Shown one piece after another: positions 31,327 through 43,184 of a DNA stretch of 64,000 nucleotides (its first letter is position 1; every line of letters begins with the position of its first letter). The DNA is from Closterium sp. NIES-65. Taxonomy: Eukaryota; Streptophyta; Zygnematophyceae; Desmidiales; Closteriaceae. The stretch lies in NCBI GenBank assembly GCA_948144175.1, contig CANXME010000106.1, positions 2,542,001-2,606,000 on the forward strand, in the 5' to 3' direction. The notes beneath the pieces are model-generated. The model ran no database searches, was not told the DNA's origin, and saw nothing but the letters and a program-made list of their open reading frames with translations. Position numbers and translations under genes: made by a program.

Positions 31327-31344
31327 TTGGTAATCAGAGCGGGT
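31327..31344 (+). promoter_or_regulatory. F primer binding site
   Basis: TTGGTAATCAGAGCGGG follows the LTR end with one intervening base. The same site is on the minus strand in G (about 58096-58109). Confidence 0.7.
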
Positions 31345-31755
31345 TTACACGCGAGGTCTTCAACCGCTTAGTTCCGGCCTTTAAAAACCGCGGGGGCGAC
31401 GACGAAAGCGCCGATACGGGTATGTAAAACCAGTTCCGCGCAATTTTTCTAAGTCCTCCTCGATTCGGTTTTCGAACACCCCTTAGATTTACTGGTGGAA
31501 AGGTTGGAGTTTCGACCGTTCGATCGAGTTTCATCTCAGCGGCCCAGAGAATTTCGCCCAAAAAAGTTGGAATTTGGAGCGTCGGATCGATTTTCTCCTC
31601 AACGGCCAAGATCGGACGCGAATTTCGCCTAAGGGAGATTTACGCAACCTACAGAATTTGCGCTCGTCGATTCTACAGTCAATTTGACTCGCAGTAAGTC
31701 GACCAGCACCTAGAATTCGATTATTTTTGTCGCGCATCTTCCTATAAATCACCAA
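31345..31755 (+). other. F 5' untranslated region with a duplicated motif
   Basis: About 31498-31558 and 31562-31630 are imperfect copies of one another (GTTGGAGTTTCGACCG against GTTGGAATTTGGAGCG, each followed by CGATCGA-like and TTTC-TCTCA/CTCAACGGCC words). Both copies are also present in G on the minus strand (about 57800-57945). No gene is visible. Confidence 0.65.
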
Positions 31756-32690
31756 ATGGAGGGCCAAGGCGGCAACTACGCGACTACGAGCGACATCGCG
31801 AGCCTCCGCACCGACATAGAGCAGACGCAGGCGACGCTTCATCGACTCGAGGCTTTTTTGACAAGCCAACCAGGGTTCGCCACAGCAACAGCACCGACAA
31901 CTCCAGCAGCAGTGGCGACACCGACATTTCACGGACCAGTGGCACCACTGTCGCCGAACCTCGAAGCAGCACGACCGAGGCTCCCGGAGGCGTTCGATCC
32001 AAGCGCGAAGGGATCCGACGTCCGGCGATTCGTGGCCACCCTCGAAATTTACTTCAAGGCCATTGGCTATTCGACCCCGCAACACGACGCAACAAGGATT
32101 CGGCTCGCAGCGACACTGTTACGTGGACCGGCTCTCGAATGGATTTACTACACCGACGTAGCCCGCGGGGAGAAAACGTGGCAGCAGTTTCGGGCAGATT
32201 TAATCGAGCGTTTCGAACCAATTAATACAACCTACATGGCGCGGCAGCAGATACACCGACACAAACAATACAATAGTGTAACACAGTACACGCAGCAGAT
32301 GGAGTTACTGTTCAACCGCATCACCGACCTGACCGAAGGCGAAAAAATCCAGGCGTACACCGAAGGATTAAAAATGGAGATTCGGCGGCAGGTGATTGCG
32401 GCGAATTACAACAGCTACAGAGACATCGTGCGTGCTGCCGAGCGATACGACGCGCTGACTCGAAGTCAACCCGAAACACGACGCTTCACGCCGAACCGTA
32501 CATTCGGCACGGAGCGATCAGCACCCCCCACGTTCACCGAACCGATGGATATCGACAAATACGACGCGAAGCAGCAGCCGCCAAAATGCGAATTTTGCGG
32601 CGCAGCATGACATCTGTTTTTGTCGTGCTACAAAATGAAGAAAGCACGTGCGGCACTCCGGGACGGAAACAGTGGAGCACCCCCGAAGTA
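31756..32690 (+). pseudogene. F gag
   Basis: Starts MEGQGGNYATTSDIASLRTD. It contains the gypsy Gag core around RLPEAFDPSAKGSDVRRFV, WIYYTDVARGEKTWQQFRAD and MEIRRQVIAANYN, and then a MDIDKYDAKQQP segment leading into a zinc knuckle beginning CEFCG (about 32587). It would form the particle and bind RNA. The related G gag has the same architecture. It is a fossil copy. Confidence 0.85.
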
Positions 32691-32759
32691 AAAAAATGGG
32701 AATCGCCAGTAGCCGCGGATTGACCTGGCGATCGCGTAAAGATCCAAAAAGCAGGAAAA

Positions 32760-35700
32760 GGCGACGACGTGGCGACTTCGGAGCGGGTGAAAAAAGGAGA
32801 AAATGATGGCGCAAATTTAAAACGTCACGACCGGCCGGCATCAGGGGAAATCGCCGAGGCAAATGGAGGCTCCGCGAAAAAAGACTCTACACCGACCGGG
32901 AAACTCCAGCCGAACACCCACGAAAGTAAGAATTCGTTAAAAGTATCCTATAAAGATGCTCTAACGAAGAATATTGCTTCTCGTGGTTTACAAGCCTTCA
33001 AAAAATTCAGGGGAGGTCTAGAGGCCAAGAAAAAGCCTTTAGAAATTATTCAGGTACCTGAGAAGTTGGGCAAAGTACTACGGAGCGTAGAAAAGGGTCG
33101 TCCGTTCCATGGAGTTAATATTATCTCCCCGCAGCACAGTGTTAAGGCTCCCCGTCGCCCACAGGTGAAGCCTACACAGCTGCCAAGGCTTAGAGGAGAC
33201 ATCCAGGCTCAGGAGAAATTATACAAGCCTCGGAAAAATCCTCCTACCCCCCAGGTGAAGTTGGAAAGCGCTGAGTCAGGTATAGGAAAAAGGGAAGGTA
33301 TTAAGTTTGATGTACCCTATGATCCTATTAACGAGACCCTCTTTGGCTACTCAGCGCAGCAGAAACCACTACTCCTCAAGGTGTTATGCAATGGGCGACG
33401 CCTCCAGGCACTGCTGGACAGCGGTGCATCTCACTCGGTGTGTGACCGCGGAGCATTGGAGAAAATTGGAGAGAAGGCGGAAGAGACCCAATTTTCAGCA
33501 ACCATGGTGGACGGTACGAAGCCTCCTATCCACGGCGAAGCATCACTGCAACTGCATATAGGTGCGTTGAGGTGGAAGCCGAAGCTACTAGTCACCAACA
33601 TCAAAGGATTAGATTTTATCTTGGGGCGAGATTTCCTGAAGCGGTTCAACCCCGAGATCGATTGGGTCAATAGCAAGGTGTGCATCTACAACAATGGGAA
33701 GCGGATAGCACTGCGAAGCTGGACGGATACAGGGGACGTACCTGAAACGACACTGGCACGGTTCGAACAGACGGTGAACGAGAGTAACACGGGTTACCTA
33801 GTACTGGTTATGGCAGCAGCAGAGGAGGAGAAGCCGAGTTCCGAGCTACCTGCAGCAGTAAAAGAGGTCTTGGAGCAGTACAAGGATATAATGCCCGACG
33901 ACCTACCTGTAGGCGTACCTCCAGCACGCACCCACGAGCACGAGATCGTGGAGGAACCAGGAGCAAAACCCGTCTCACGTGCACCATACCGAGTGAGTCC
34001 GACTGAACTGACAGACATGAAAAAACAGATAGAGTATCTACTGGACAGACAACTGATCCGCCCATCCAACTCTCCCTACGGCGCACCAGTTCTCTTCACT
34101 CCAAAACCAGACGGCAGTCTACGAATGTGCATCGACTACCACGCACTGAACAAACAGACAGTCAAAAAAAAATATCCCATACCGCGCATAGACAACCTAC
34201 TCGATCAACTGCGTGGAGCAATAGTATTTTCGAAGCTTGACCTACGATCGGGCTACTGGCAGATCAAGATGGCAGACAACTCCGTCCACAAGACAGCGTT
34301 CCGTACCAGATACGGCTCCTAGGAATACTTGGTGATGCCGTTTGGACTCTGCAACGCACCAGCAACGTTTCAGGTGGAGATAAATCACATCTTACGACCC
34401 CTGCTGGACGAATGCGTGGTGGTGTACCTGGACGACATTCTCATCTACTCCAAGAACATGAAGGAGCACGTGGAGCATCTGCGGAAGGTGTTCGAGATCC
34501 TGCGGAAAAACAAGTTCTACGTGAAGCTGTCAAAGAGCGACTTCGCCCTGAAGAAGGTGCAGTTTCTCGGGCACATGGTGAGTGCCGAGGGCGTATACGT
34601 GGACCCACAGAAGATCGAAGCCGTCAAGAAGTGGAAAGTACCAGAGAACGTGAAGGAGTTACAGCAGTTCCTAGGCTTCGCCAACTACTACAATAGGTTC
34701 GTGCCGCAGTACGCTAAGATAGCAGCGCCACTAACCGACCTACTGAAAAAGGATACGCCCTACAAATGGGATACCCTTCATCAGCAAGCCATGGAGCAGC
34801 TACAGACAGCACTGACTACAGCACCAGTACTCATCTTGCCGGATCCAGACAAGGACTACGTGGTGGAAGCAGACGCTAGTGACCAAGCAGTCGGAGCAGT
34901 ACTGATGCAGGATCACAGACGCGGTTTGCAGCCCATCGCCTACCTCAGTAAGAAGCTACACGGAGCAGAACTAAACTACCCCATTCACGACAAGGAAGCC
35001 TTAGTGATAGTCATAGCCTTCAAGGCGTGGAGGTGTTACCTAGAGGGAGCCAAGACTACAGTCTATACGGACCACTGCAGTCTCAAATACCTGAAGTCAC
35101 AGCCGACACTCTCACGACGACAGGTGCGGTGGGTGGACTTCCTGGAAACTCACTTCCACTACGACATCGTCTACAAGCCCGGGCTACAAAACAAGGCAGA
35201 CGCGTTGAGCCGCCCCGGACATGTAGCAGGCATCCAGCTCGACGGGATGAACCCTCTACTCAAGGGTCTATTCCAACATGGGTACTCCGTGGACGCAGAG
35301 ATTGCTACAGCAAAGACCGAGAAGCTATTATAGTGGGAGAAAGACTTAGCTGTAAGGAAGGGTTCAGGAAAGATTTGGGTACCGAATTACGCCTCGCTAC
35401 GGCAGATCCTATTGGAGGAGTTTCACGACGTACCTTACGCGGGACATTTCGGGAGCAACAAGACGTTAGCAGGGATAGCAAAGTATTACTACTGGCCCGG
35501 GATGGTAGCAGACGTGCAGCAGTTCGTCACCTCTTGCGACACGTGCCAGCGGATGAAGAGCAGCAAGCAGAAAAAAGCGGATGAAGAGCAGCAAGCAGAC
35601 GGACAGACAGAGCGACTCAATCAAGTGGTTGAACAGTTACTACGCACAGCTTGCAAGGAGGACGTCAGCCACTGGGACACACAGTTACCAACCCTAGATT

Positions 35701-36380
35701 TCGCTTACAACAACGCATCACATGCGGCCACAGGGAAAACTCCTTTCTTCCTGTGTTTCGGACGGGAACCACTCACACCACAGCAGCCAACTACACCGGC
35801 ACACGTCCAAGCCGCACATGACTTTGTCACCACCATGCAGCAGCTATGGGAGAAGACTCAGCAACGTCTCACCATGATGCAAAACTCCCAGAAGCAGTAT
35901 GCCGATCGTCAGCGATGTGATCACTCAGTAGCAGTCGGAGATCAGGTGCTTCTTGACACGCGCAACTTGAACCTGTCTCACCTCCCATCCAAACTCCGGC
36001 CTCGCTTCTGCGGTCCTTTTCTCGTTGAGGCACAGGTGACACCAGTTACATTCCGCTTGCGCTTACCAGATACATGGAAGCTTCACAACGCTTTCCATGT
36101 CCAGCTACTGAAGCCCTACAAGGACCCCAACCAACAGTTCCCGGGACGGCAACTACCGCCACCACCACCTGTTCTCATACAAGATGAACCCGAGTACGAG
36201 ATCCAGCGCGTTCTCTCTCATCGGCGCCGCGGTGGCAAGACTCTCGAGTTCCTGATACGCTGGAAGGGATACGACCCTACTGAGGACAGTTGGGTTGCAG
36301 AAGCTGATATGGGCAACGCACGCCGTGCTCTCAAGGACTATCTTGTCAAGCAGGGTGTATCTCACGCCACCCAGCTTTGA
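32760..36380 (+). pseudogene. F pol with chromodomain
   Basis: A basic Lys-rich N-terminal segment is followed by protease [14 protein letters not shown] (about 33413) with [14 protein letters not shown] (about 33626), RT ([20 protein letters not shown] near 34077, [13 protein letters not shown] near 34335, [11 protein letters not shown] near 34422), RNase H (VVEADASDQAVGAVL near 34860, YTDHCSLKYL near 35066) and integrase zinc region (HVPADE-type context, CDTCQRMKSSKQ near 35537). The integrase tail (about 35600-36120) and a chromodomain (EYEIQRVLSHRRRGGK and FLIRWKGYDPTEDSWV, about 36190-36310) close it. The RT-before-integrase order and the chromodomain define a chromovirus. It is broken, and a polypurine tract (about 36381-36390) follows. 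Confidence 0.9.
36190..36345 (+). other. Chromodomain at the end of F pol
   Basis: YEIQRVLSHR, then FLIRWKGYDPTEDSWV, is the canonical chromodomain pattern with aromatic residues that in relatives bind methylated histone H3 and steer integration. That role is known for the family and not shown here. Confidence 0.85.
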
Positions 36381-36390
36381 TGGGGGGACG

Positions 36391-36778
36391 TGTGAGAGTA
36401 CAACGACTTATGCCAGCTATGCTTGCTTGCCTCTACTTTATCATGCTATTTCTAGCATAGGATACTCATATGCATGCATGAATTGCTTGATTTCCTAGGC
36501 TAAGTGCTTTCCTATATTTTATTATAGTTATAGCACCGAGCTAGGTTGCGTGCACCGAATTCTGGCTTTTCGGTTGCCACCGAATTGCCTTCTACCGAAT
36601 TCGGTAAGGATCTGTTCGGGACGCTTCGCGACCCGCGGAACCTTCGCGTAACACCTGGTTACGGGGCCTTGTGTCGAGCCTATATATAGCCTCGTGTTGT
36701 ACCCAGGTGGACATTCAATTCGATTCAATTCGACTCAATTCTCATTCTCTTTTCTGAACTCGATCCTAGATCCTCACA
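36391..36778 (+). repeat. F, right LTR (388 bp)
   Basis: TGTGAG to CTCACA, preceded by the purine tract TGGGGGGACG. The TATA box is at 36681-36689. Confidence 0.93.
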
Positions 36779-36996
36779 CGGGCTGACCAACGCACTGGCG
36801 ACTTTTCAGATGACTATGAACGAGGCATTTAGGCCGCTCTTAGATAAATGTGTAATAGTTTACCTCGACGACATCCTAGTGTACACTCGGGATAAGAAGC
36901 AGCACTTAGCAGATCTGGAAGCGGTGTTTAAGGTTTTAGACGAGCACAGATTAATGACCAAGGGTTCCAAGTGCGAGTTCTTCGAGGAGAGGTTAG
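36779..36996 (+). pseudogene. D reverse transcriptase fragment
   Basis: LTNALATFQMTMNEAFRPL and YLDDILVYTRD (YLDD at about 36860) are the central motifs of a Ty3/gypsy RT. The fragment is bounded by F on the left and K on the right. It is assigned to D by strand, order and style, though it could come from another gypsy copy. Confidence 0.75.
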
Positions 36997-37113
36997 TGAG
37001 AAGAAACGAGAATGAATAACTAAGGAATGAAAGTGATACAAGTATGAAACTCTAGAATTGTGTACCCCATATAGGCTACCCCACTATAGCCTACACAACA
37101 TTATAATTTGACA
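36997..37113 (-). repeat. K, 3' LTR (117 bp)
   Basis: On the minus strand it begins TGTCAAATTATAATG and ends TTTCTTCTCA, matching the H LTRs closely. The PPT-like purine tract follows on the high-coordinate side. Confidence 0.9.
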
Positions 37114-37320
37114 CACCCCCATAGGCAAAGTGGGGGAGAACAAGGGGTCACAAGACCAGTCAAGCACAGCAAAGCAAGCTCAGGGTGGATCACAAAGTCA
37201 CCACACATTCCGAGCACAAGTTCAAGGCCACAAGGCCAGTTCACATGCAGGAGTACATATATATATAGAAGGCTAGACAAGCAAGAGCAGGGGTATATAT
37301 ATGTAACAGTACAAGCAAGG

Positions 37321-40300
37321 TCAAGAGGTGAGCAAGTGAGGCAAGACAGGCACAAGACCAAGCTGAGTGCAGAAGCGCTGATGATCACAAGGCGCAAGTG
37401 CCTTGGTGAAGATATCAGCAGTGTTGGCCTCAGAGGCCACGTACGCAAGTCGCAACTGACCACGCTGCTGCAGCTCACGAGCAAGGAAGTAGCGAAGAGC
37501 AATGTGCTTCGTTCTATGCTCCAGTCTCTGCTCTCGACACAAGGCCAGCATGGCATTGTTGTCTACGTACAGCAGTGGAGGAGAACAAGGCACCTCGCCA
37601 AGGTCAGTCAGCAGGTAGGTGAGCCAGCGAAGCTCCTGTGCAGCCATGGCCCCGGCGTAGATCTCAGCCTCACAACTAGAGCCGAGAACAGAAGACGAGC
37701 GGGTAGCCCGCCACGAAACAGAGCCGGAACCAAGGCTGAAGGTGAAACCCTGCGACGACCGCTGCGTAGCCTGGTCGTCTGCCCAAGAAGCGTCCGCGTG
37801 CCCAGTGAGGACCACTGGACTCCGCCCTCCAAGCACAAGCCCCATGCCCGACGTACTGCACAAGTAGCGCAACACCCTCTTTGCTGCAGCCATGTGCTCC
37901 GGTCTGTGTCTCCCAGGAGCAACATAGCGTGCGAGAATGCTAAGAGGGTATGCAAGGTCAGGTCGAGTGCAGGTCATCAGGTACATGAGGCAGCCAACAA
38001 GCTCTAGGTACGGGCCACTCGACTCTACGGACTCATCCGAAGGCAGAGCTGAGAGCGAGTGGCGAGTAGGCAGAGGAGTGGCCTGAGGCGAGGAGTCCGT
38101 GAAGCCGAAGCGCTGAAGGACCTGCTGCACCATGTGTGACTGAGTCAGGGTAATGGTGCGCTGTGCTCTGTCCCAGGTGATCTGCAAACCAAGGTAGCTG
38201 CGCAGTTCACCCAGGTCTGTGCACGTGTGTCTCTTTTGCAGCTCGGACTTCACGTGGGCGAGTCCAGCAGTGTCAGCTGTGGCAAAGACCAAGTCGTCGA
38301 CGTACACGAGGATGTAGAATAGCGGCAAAGAAGTGTCGGTGCGCAGAAACCGCGACGGGTCAGCAGTAGAGGGAGCAAACCCAAGAGGCGCAAGCGTAGT
38401 CCTGACTGTGTCGTGCCACTCACCCGGGGCCTGGCGGAGACCGTAGACTGGCCGCCGGAGGCTCCACTGGGTGCCAGGAGGAAAAGTCCTAGTGAAGCCA
38501 GGTGGGCGGCGCAGCCAGATCTCCTTGTGCAGGCTACCCTGCAAGAAAGCAGTGCTGAAGTCAAGAGAGTGAAGCTCGCAGTCACGCTGAGCGGCTATCT
38601 GCAGCAGCACCCGAAGAGTGGTCATCTTCGGGGTGGGAGAGAAGGTCTGAAAGTAGTCAACTCCCTGCCGCTGACTGAAGCCACGAGCCACGTACCGCGC
38701 CTTGAAGACAGGCGGAGAATCCGGCTGTTGCTTCACCCTGAAAATCCACATGCCACTGACGATGTTCTCCCCAGGTGGGGGAACCTCGTCAACGTAGGTG
38801 CCTGTGGATTTCCTGGAAGCCATCTCTGCGTCCATAGCTACCTGCCACTGAGAGGAGTAGGGACCCTCTATCGCCTCCGCGTAAGAATCCGGAAGCGTAA
38901 AGGTCTGGCGGATGCCTCGTGCACGACAGTAGGCTCGTAGAAGATCAGTGGAGAACTCTCCGCCTTTGTCAGAGTGCAGACGCAGAACAGGAAAGTCTGT
39001 GCCGAAGCTCCGCCTGAGCTGGAGACGAGCTGCGCGGATCCAGTCGATCAACACCTCAGTGACATCACCCTTGCTGCGCAAGGGGAAGACTGTGGTCTAA
39101 CGCGAGTATTCTTCAACCACCAGCAGGAAGTAGCGCTCGTGACCCTGTCCATGGACGCGGGCTGGGCCCCACACGCCCATGTGAAGCGTCTGCAGCGGGG
39201 CCTCTGTCGGAGGAAACTGGGAGGAGTGAGGGGTAGCCCGCTGCCGCCCCTCGACACAGGGGACACAGGTAGGGCCAGGCCCCGGAGGAAGGGGAGGGAG
39301 GGACCGGGGAAGACCAGAGACAAGGACACGGGAGGCCATGCTTCGGAGGCGAAGCAGGGAGGGGTGACCAAGGCGGTGGTGCCAGAGGAGAGTCTCGTGA
39401 GACAGGAGGCGACACGAGCAGAGGGCTGACTCAGGACCAGACCTGGACGCTGCAGCAAACACCTGACCCGACGCAGCTACCTGACCAGACGCAGGGACAG
39501 GAGGAGTCGTAGTGGTTAGTGTGTACAGGCTCGACCCCGGCCGACGTGTAAACGTGGCCAGGTGTTGGCCTGTCCGAGCGTCCGTGCAGTGGGTCACCCG
39601 CTGACTCGCAGGAGTGAACTGGTGAACCCCCGCATCCTGTAGGGCAGCACCACTCACCAAGTTCGTAGAGAACGAGGGGAGGTAAAGACTAGACAGGGTG
39701 CCAGAGGGGGCCGCCGGACACGGGAGGACAGTGGAGAAGTGAGCAAGGACACGACCCCCAGAGGGGTCTGCCAGGGAGACTGCAACTGGCCGACCAAGCG
39801 TCTTGAGTGTGGTGCGGTCTCGAAAGAAGGAGCGAGAAGCCCCCGAGTCAAGTGTGAAGGTGTGGGAGGCCGAAGCCGACGCAGTACCTGAGAGCGCAGA
39901 CTCACCAGTACCGGAGGAAGCAGACGCACTAGCACCTAGAGCAGCAGCCTCGCTAGCACCAAGAGCAGCAGCCTCACCCGTACCTAGAGCAGCAGTACCA
40001 ATGCCCGGGTCGGGCGGGAAACACCGGTAACAGTCACCCTCCTCACTAATAGACACAGTATACATAGCAGCAAGAATAGCATCAAAGTCAAGGTCAAAGA
40101 TAGCTACCCCTGCCCTAGACAGCTCGCCCCAGCAAGGGATCTCAGTGGCCTCAGGGAACTGGTGACGCCAAGCGTCCGTCAGGTGGCCAAAGCAGCGCTG
40201 GGTGGGGTGCGCACCCCCACACTGCTCACCCGCACGGTCGCTGGTGCGCAGGACGTAGGTGCACGGACCAGTACCCCCACCCCGCTGGCGTGCACAGTAC

Positions 40301-40780
40301 CTCTCACGGAGCTGCTGAGGGGACAGGGTCTCTCGACTGCGCTGCTGCTGCTGGCGCTGACCACCACCGGAGCCACTCCTCTGCGAAGAGCCATGACCTC
40401 CTCCTCCTCCTCCTCCGCCACCGCCTCCTCCACCTCCGCCACCTCCACCACGTCCGCTCCCATCGCCACCGCCGCCGCCGCCCCCGCCTCCACTGCCGCC
40501 GCCGACACCTCCACCCCCGCCACCACTCCCACCACCACCTCCACCCCCTCCACTGCCTCCACCGCCGCCTCCACCGCCCCCGCTAGCTCCTCCAGCGCCC
40601 CTGCCCCCCTTGCCCTTGCCATAGCGACGCTTCCCTCTAGGGGTAGACGCCGCACCGACCGACTCCAGACCAACGAGGTCGGCCGCAGCAGCAGAGGCAA
40701 CAGAGGGCAAGAGAGGGGAGGGGGAACACCCCTCAAAGATGGGGGTGCGCGGGTCACCACGAGAGGCCCCTGCGTAGATC
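37321..40780 (-). pseudogene. K gag-pol remains
   Basis: Read on the minus strand from about 40780: Gag core end, Gly-rich tail (about 40610-40390), LSPQQLRERYCARQRGG (about 40325), Cys/His motif, protease LDSGASRSFF (about 39850), integrase zinc region and core (about 39390-38950), RT (about 38880-38170, YVDD near 38300) and RNase H (about 37810-37370, EHRTKHIALRYF). Much of it is open in long frames. An open frame runs from L's RNase H into K's Gag. It is a fossil chimera, not an intact element. Confidence 0.85.
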
Positions 40781-40789
40781 TCAGCCTCA

Positions 40790-41990
40790 CAACTGGAGCT
40801 GAGAACTGAAGATGAGCGTGTAGAACGCCAAGAAACGGAACCAGAGCCAAGGCTGAAGGTGTAACCCTGTGACGACCGACGCGTAGCTAGGTCGTCAACC
40901 CAAAAAGCGTCCGAGTGGCCAGTAAGGACAACGTCGCCCCGTCCTCCAAGCACGAGCCCCATGTCCGATGTACCGCACAAGTAACGCAGTACCCTCTTAG
41001 CAGCATCCGTGTGCACCTTTCGGTGCCGACCAGGAGCCATTTAGCGAGCTAGAAAGCCAAGAGGGTACGCAAGGTCAGGTAGAGTGCAGGTCATCAGGTA
41101 CATGAGGCAGCCAACTAGCTCTCGGTAAGGACCACTCGGCTCTACGGACTCGTCCGAAGGTGGAGCTGAGAGCGAGTGACCTGTAGCCAGACGAGTGGCC
41201 TGTGCCGAGGACCAGGTGAAGCCGAAGCGCTGAAGGACCTGCTGCACTATGTGTGACTGAGTTAGGGTGATGGTGCGGTGTGCTCTGTCCCGGGTGATCT
41301 GCAAGCCAAGGTAGCAGCGCAGCTCACCCAGGTCTGTGCACGTGTGTCTCTTCTGCAGCTCCGACTTCACCAGGGCGAGAGCCTCGGTGTCAGCAGTGGC
41401 AAAGACCAAGGCGTCGACGTAAACGAGAATGTAGAACGGCGGCAGCGAAGTGTCGGTGCGCAGAAACAGCGACGTGTCAGCAGTCGACGGAGTCAACCCA
41501 AGAGCCGCAAGTGTCGTCCTCAATGTATCGTGCCACTCACGTGGCGCGTGGCGGAGACCGTAGACTGGCCGCCGGAGGCTCCACTAGGTACTAGGAGGGA
41601 ACGACTTAGTGACTTCCAGGATGCCATCTCTGCATCCATAGTTGTCTGCCACTGAGAGGATTACTCACCCGCGATCGCCTCAGCGCAAGAGCGCGGGGTG
41701 GGGATGTCCGGAGCATCTGGGTCTTTCTTAGGGGCAAGCAGCATGGACACGAGATGAGGGGCAGCGGCTGCAAGACACTCAAGGTCCTCGTGCCTGTCCT
41801 CAAGGACGTCCGTGCTAAGGGCACACTCACCTCCGACGGACGGAGGATAGACAGACTCAGACTCAGAAACAAGACTAGCGGCGTAGTCTAGATGACAGGC
41901 AGCAGCAAAGTCAACAAGCTTAGCGACTAAGGCAGACGCAACAGTAGACTCAAACGATAGGTCAGTGACAACTGTGGCTAGCAGACGCGT
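40790..41990 (-). pseudogene. L RT and RNase H remains
   Basis: Read on the minus strand, the region has the RT N-terminal linker (LVSVLLTPE-like sequence at about 41750), RT with an FYILVYVD motif (about 41440-41410), TCTDLGELRCYLGLQITRD (about 41345-41285) and RNase H (LTGHSDAFWVDDLATRRSSQ near 40930). It is more diverged from C than E or H are. It is broken. Confidence 0.8.
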
Positions 41991-42029
41991 GACAGTAGGG
42001 TGAGCAGCACGGGTGCGGTCAGACTCAGG

Positions 42030-42110
42030 CTCAGGAACGATAGGCAGACAGGCAGGCAGGCAGGCAGGATGGCAGGCAGGCAGGCAGACAGGCAGGCAGA
42101 TGGCACGGCA
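42030..42110 (+). repeat. CAGG microsatellite
   Basis: GGCAGGCAGGCAGGCAGGAT and similar tetranucleotide runs lie in the L leader/gag border region. No gene is visible. Confidence 0.8.
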
Positions 42111-42149
42111 GCGCTAACAAGGCAGGTGCTTACCAGTGGCGGGAAGAGC

Positions 42150-42910
42150 AGGCGCTCGCCGGGCAAGCAGGGCCGGCGCTCGGCGGGGGGCTGCACGTGG
42201 TCCAGGGGCGGCGTCACGGGTCCAGGGGCGGCGTCGCGGGGTCCAGAGGCGGCTGCACGGAGTCCAAGGGTGGCTGCACCAGGGGCGGCCGCTTCAGGGG
42301 CCAGGGGCGGCTGCTCTAGGTCCAGGGGCAGCTGCTCGAGGGTCCAGGGGCGGCTGCTTTAGGAGCCAGGGGCGGCTGTTCTGGGTCCAAGGGCGGCTAC
42401 TCGAGGGTCCAGGGGCGGCTGCTTCAGGGGCCGGGGGCGGCTGCTCTTGGTCCAGGGGCGGCTGCTCCACGGGCAGCTGCTTCAGGGGCCGGGGGCGGCT
42501 GCTCTGGGTCCAGGGGATGTTGCACGAGGTTCCAGGGGCGGCTGCACCAGGGGCGGCTGGTTCAGGGTCCACGGGCGGGTGCACCAGGGGCGGGTGCTTC
42601 AAGGGCCGGGGGTGGCTGCTCTGGGTCTTGGGGCGGCTGCTCGAGGGTCCAGGGGCAGCTGCACCAGGGGCGGCTGCTTCAGGGGCCAGGGGCAGCTGCA
42701 CTAGGGGCGGCTGCTTCAGGGGCCAGGGGCGGCTGCTCTGGGTCCAGTGGTGGCTGCTCCAGAGGCGGCTGCTTCAAGGGCCAGGGGCGGCTGCTCTGGG
42801 TCCAGGGGCGGCTGCTCGAGGGTCCAGGGGCGGCTGCACCAGGGGCGGCTGCTTCAGGGGCCAGGGGCGGTTGCTCTGGGTCTAGGGGCGGCTACTCTAG
42901 GGGCGGCATA
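42150..42910 (-). repeat. L leader GC-rich tandem repeats
   Basis: Words GGGGCGGCTGC plus TCTGGGTCCA, TTCAGGGGCCA, TCGAGGGTCCA or ACCA recur every roughly 20-30 bp, with a loose higher-order order. They occupy the leader position of L but are unrelated in detail to the leader repeats of B, C, E and H. No gene is visible. The next 300 bp (to about 43200) is GC-rich single-copy leader. Confidence 0.8.
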
Positions 42911-43184
42911 GCTGGTGCAGGGCAGCGCGCGGGTCCCACAGGCGTCGTGACGGGCGACGGGGGGCAGCGCACCGTCACCGGGGGAGGCGACGCGCGGGGC
43001 TGGCAGCAGGCTGCGCGGGCGGCTGACGTAGCGCGCGGGGCCGAAAACGGGCCTAAACGGGCTGCGCGCGGGCTGCTTAAGCGGCGCGCGCGGGAAAAAA
43101 AAAAGGGGGGCCGCGCGCGTGTAGTCAAGGCGCGCGCGGGCAACAGGCAAGGTAGGTAACGTGGTAACGGGTGGGCCCTAATCT

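Larger units (their letters stand above)
31031..36778 (+). mobile_element. Ty3/gypsy chromovirus F
   Basis: The right LTR is 36391-36778 (388 bp, TGTGAG to CTCACA). The left LTR copy visible is 31031-31325 and matches the last 295 bp of the right one, with about six differences (2%). The internal region has primer site, 5' untranslated region, gag, protease, RT, RNase H, integrase and a C-terminal chromodomain, the mark of chromoviruses. It lies between the protease and RT pieces of D, without a recognisable target duplication. It is broken, with about four breaks. G is a second copy of this family. Confidence 0.93.
20532..36996 (+). mobile_element. Ty3/gypsy element D, old, multiply interrupted
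   Basis: D is the oldest layer in this part. Its pieces, all on the plus strand and in gypsy order, are the end of an LTR (20532-20757), primer site, Gag with a zinc knuckle, protease, and part of RT (36781-36996). They are separated by three TRIMs, copia E and chromovirus F. The duplicated targets of TRIMs 1 and 3 and of E (ATCTC, GAGAC, GCTGA) lie in D and show that these pieces were once contiguous. No 3' LTR is visible, because minus-strand copia K begins at 36997. D is heavily broken. Confidence 0.85.
36997..40780 (-). mobile_element. Ty1/copia element K (minus strand), partial
   Basis: The 3' LTR is 36997-37113 (117 bp), a near match to the LTRs of H. Then, read on the minus strand, come the lineage's 3' untranslated region (37114-37320), RNase H, RT, integrase, protease and gag, up to about 40780, where sequence of another copia copy (L) begins in the same orientation. 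No 5' LTR of K is visible. About two breaks are present within what remains. K begins directly against D's RT fragment. Confidence 0.85.

Noticed and set aside
37050-37113. Solo LTR next to D's RT
   Set aside because: It is followed on the minus strand by the polypurine tract, 3' untranslated region and RNase H of K, so it is K's 3' LTR.
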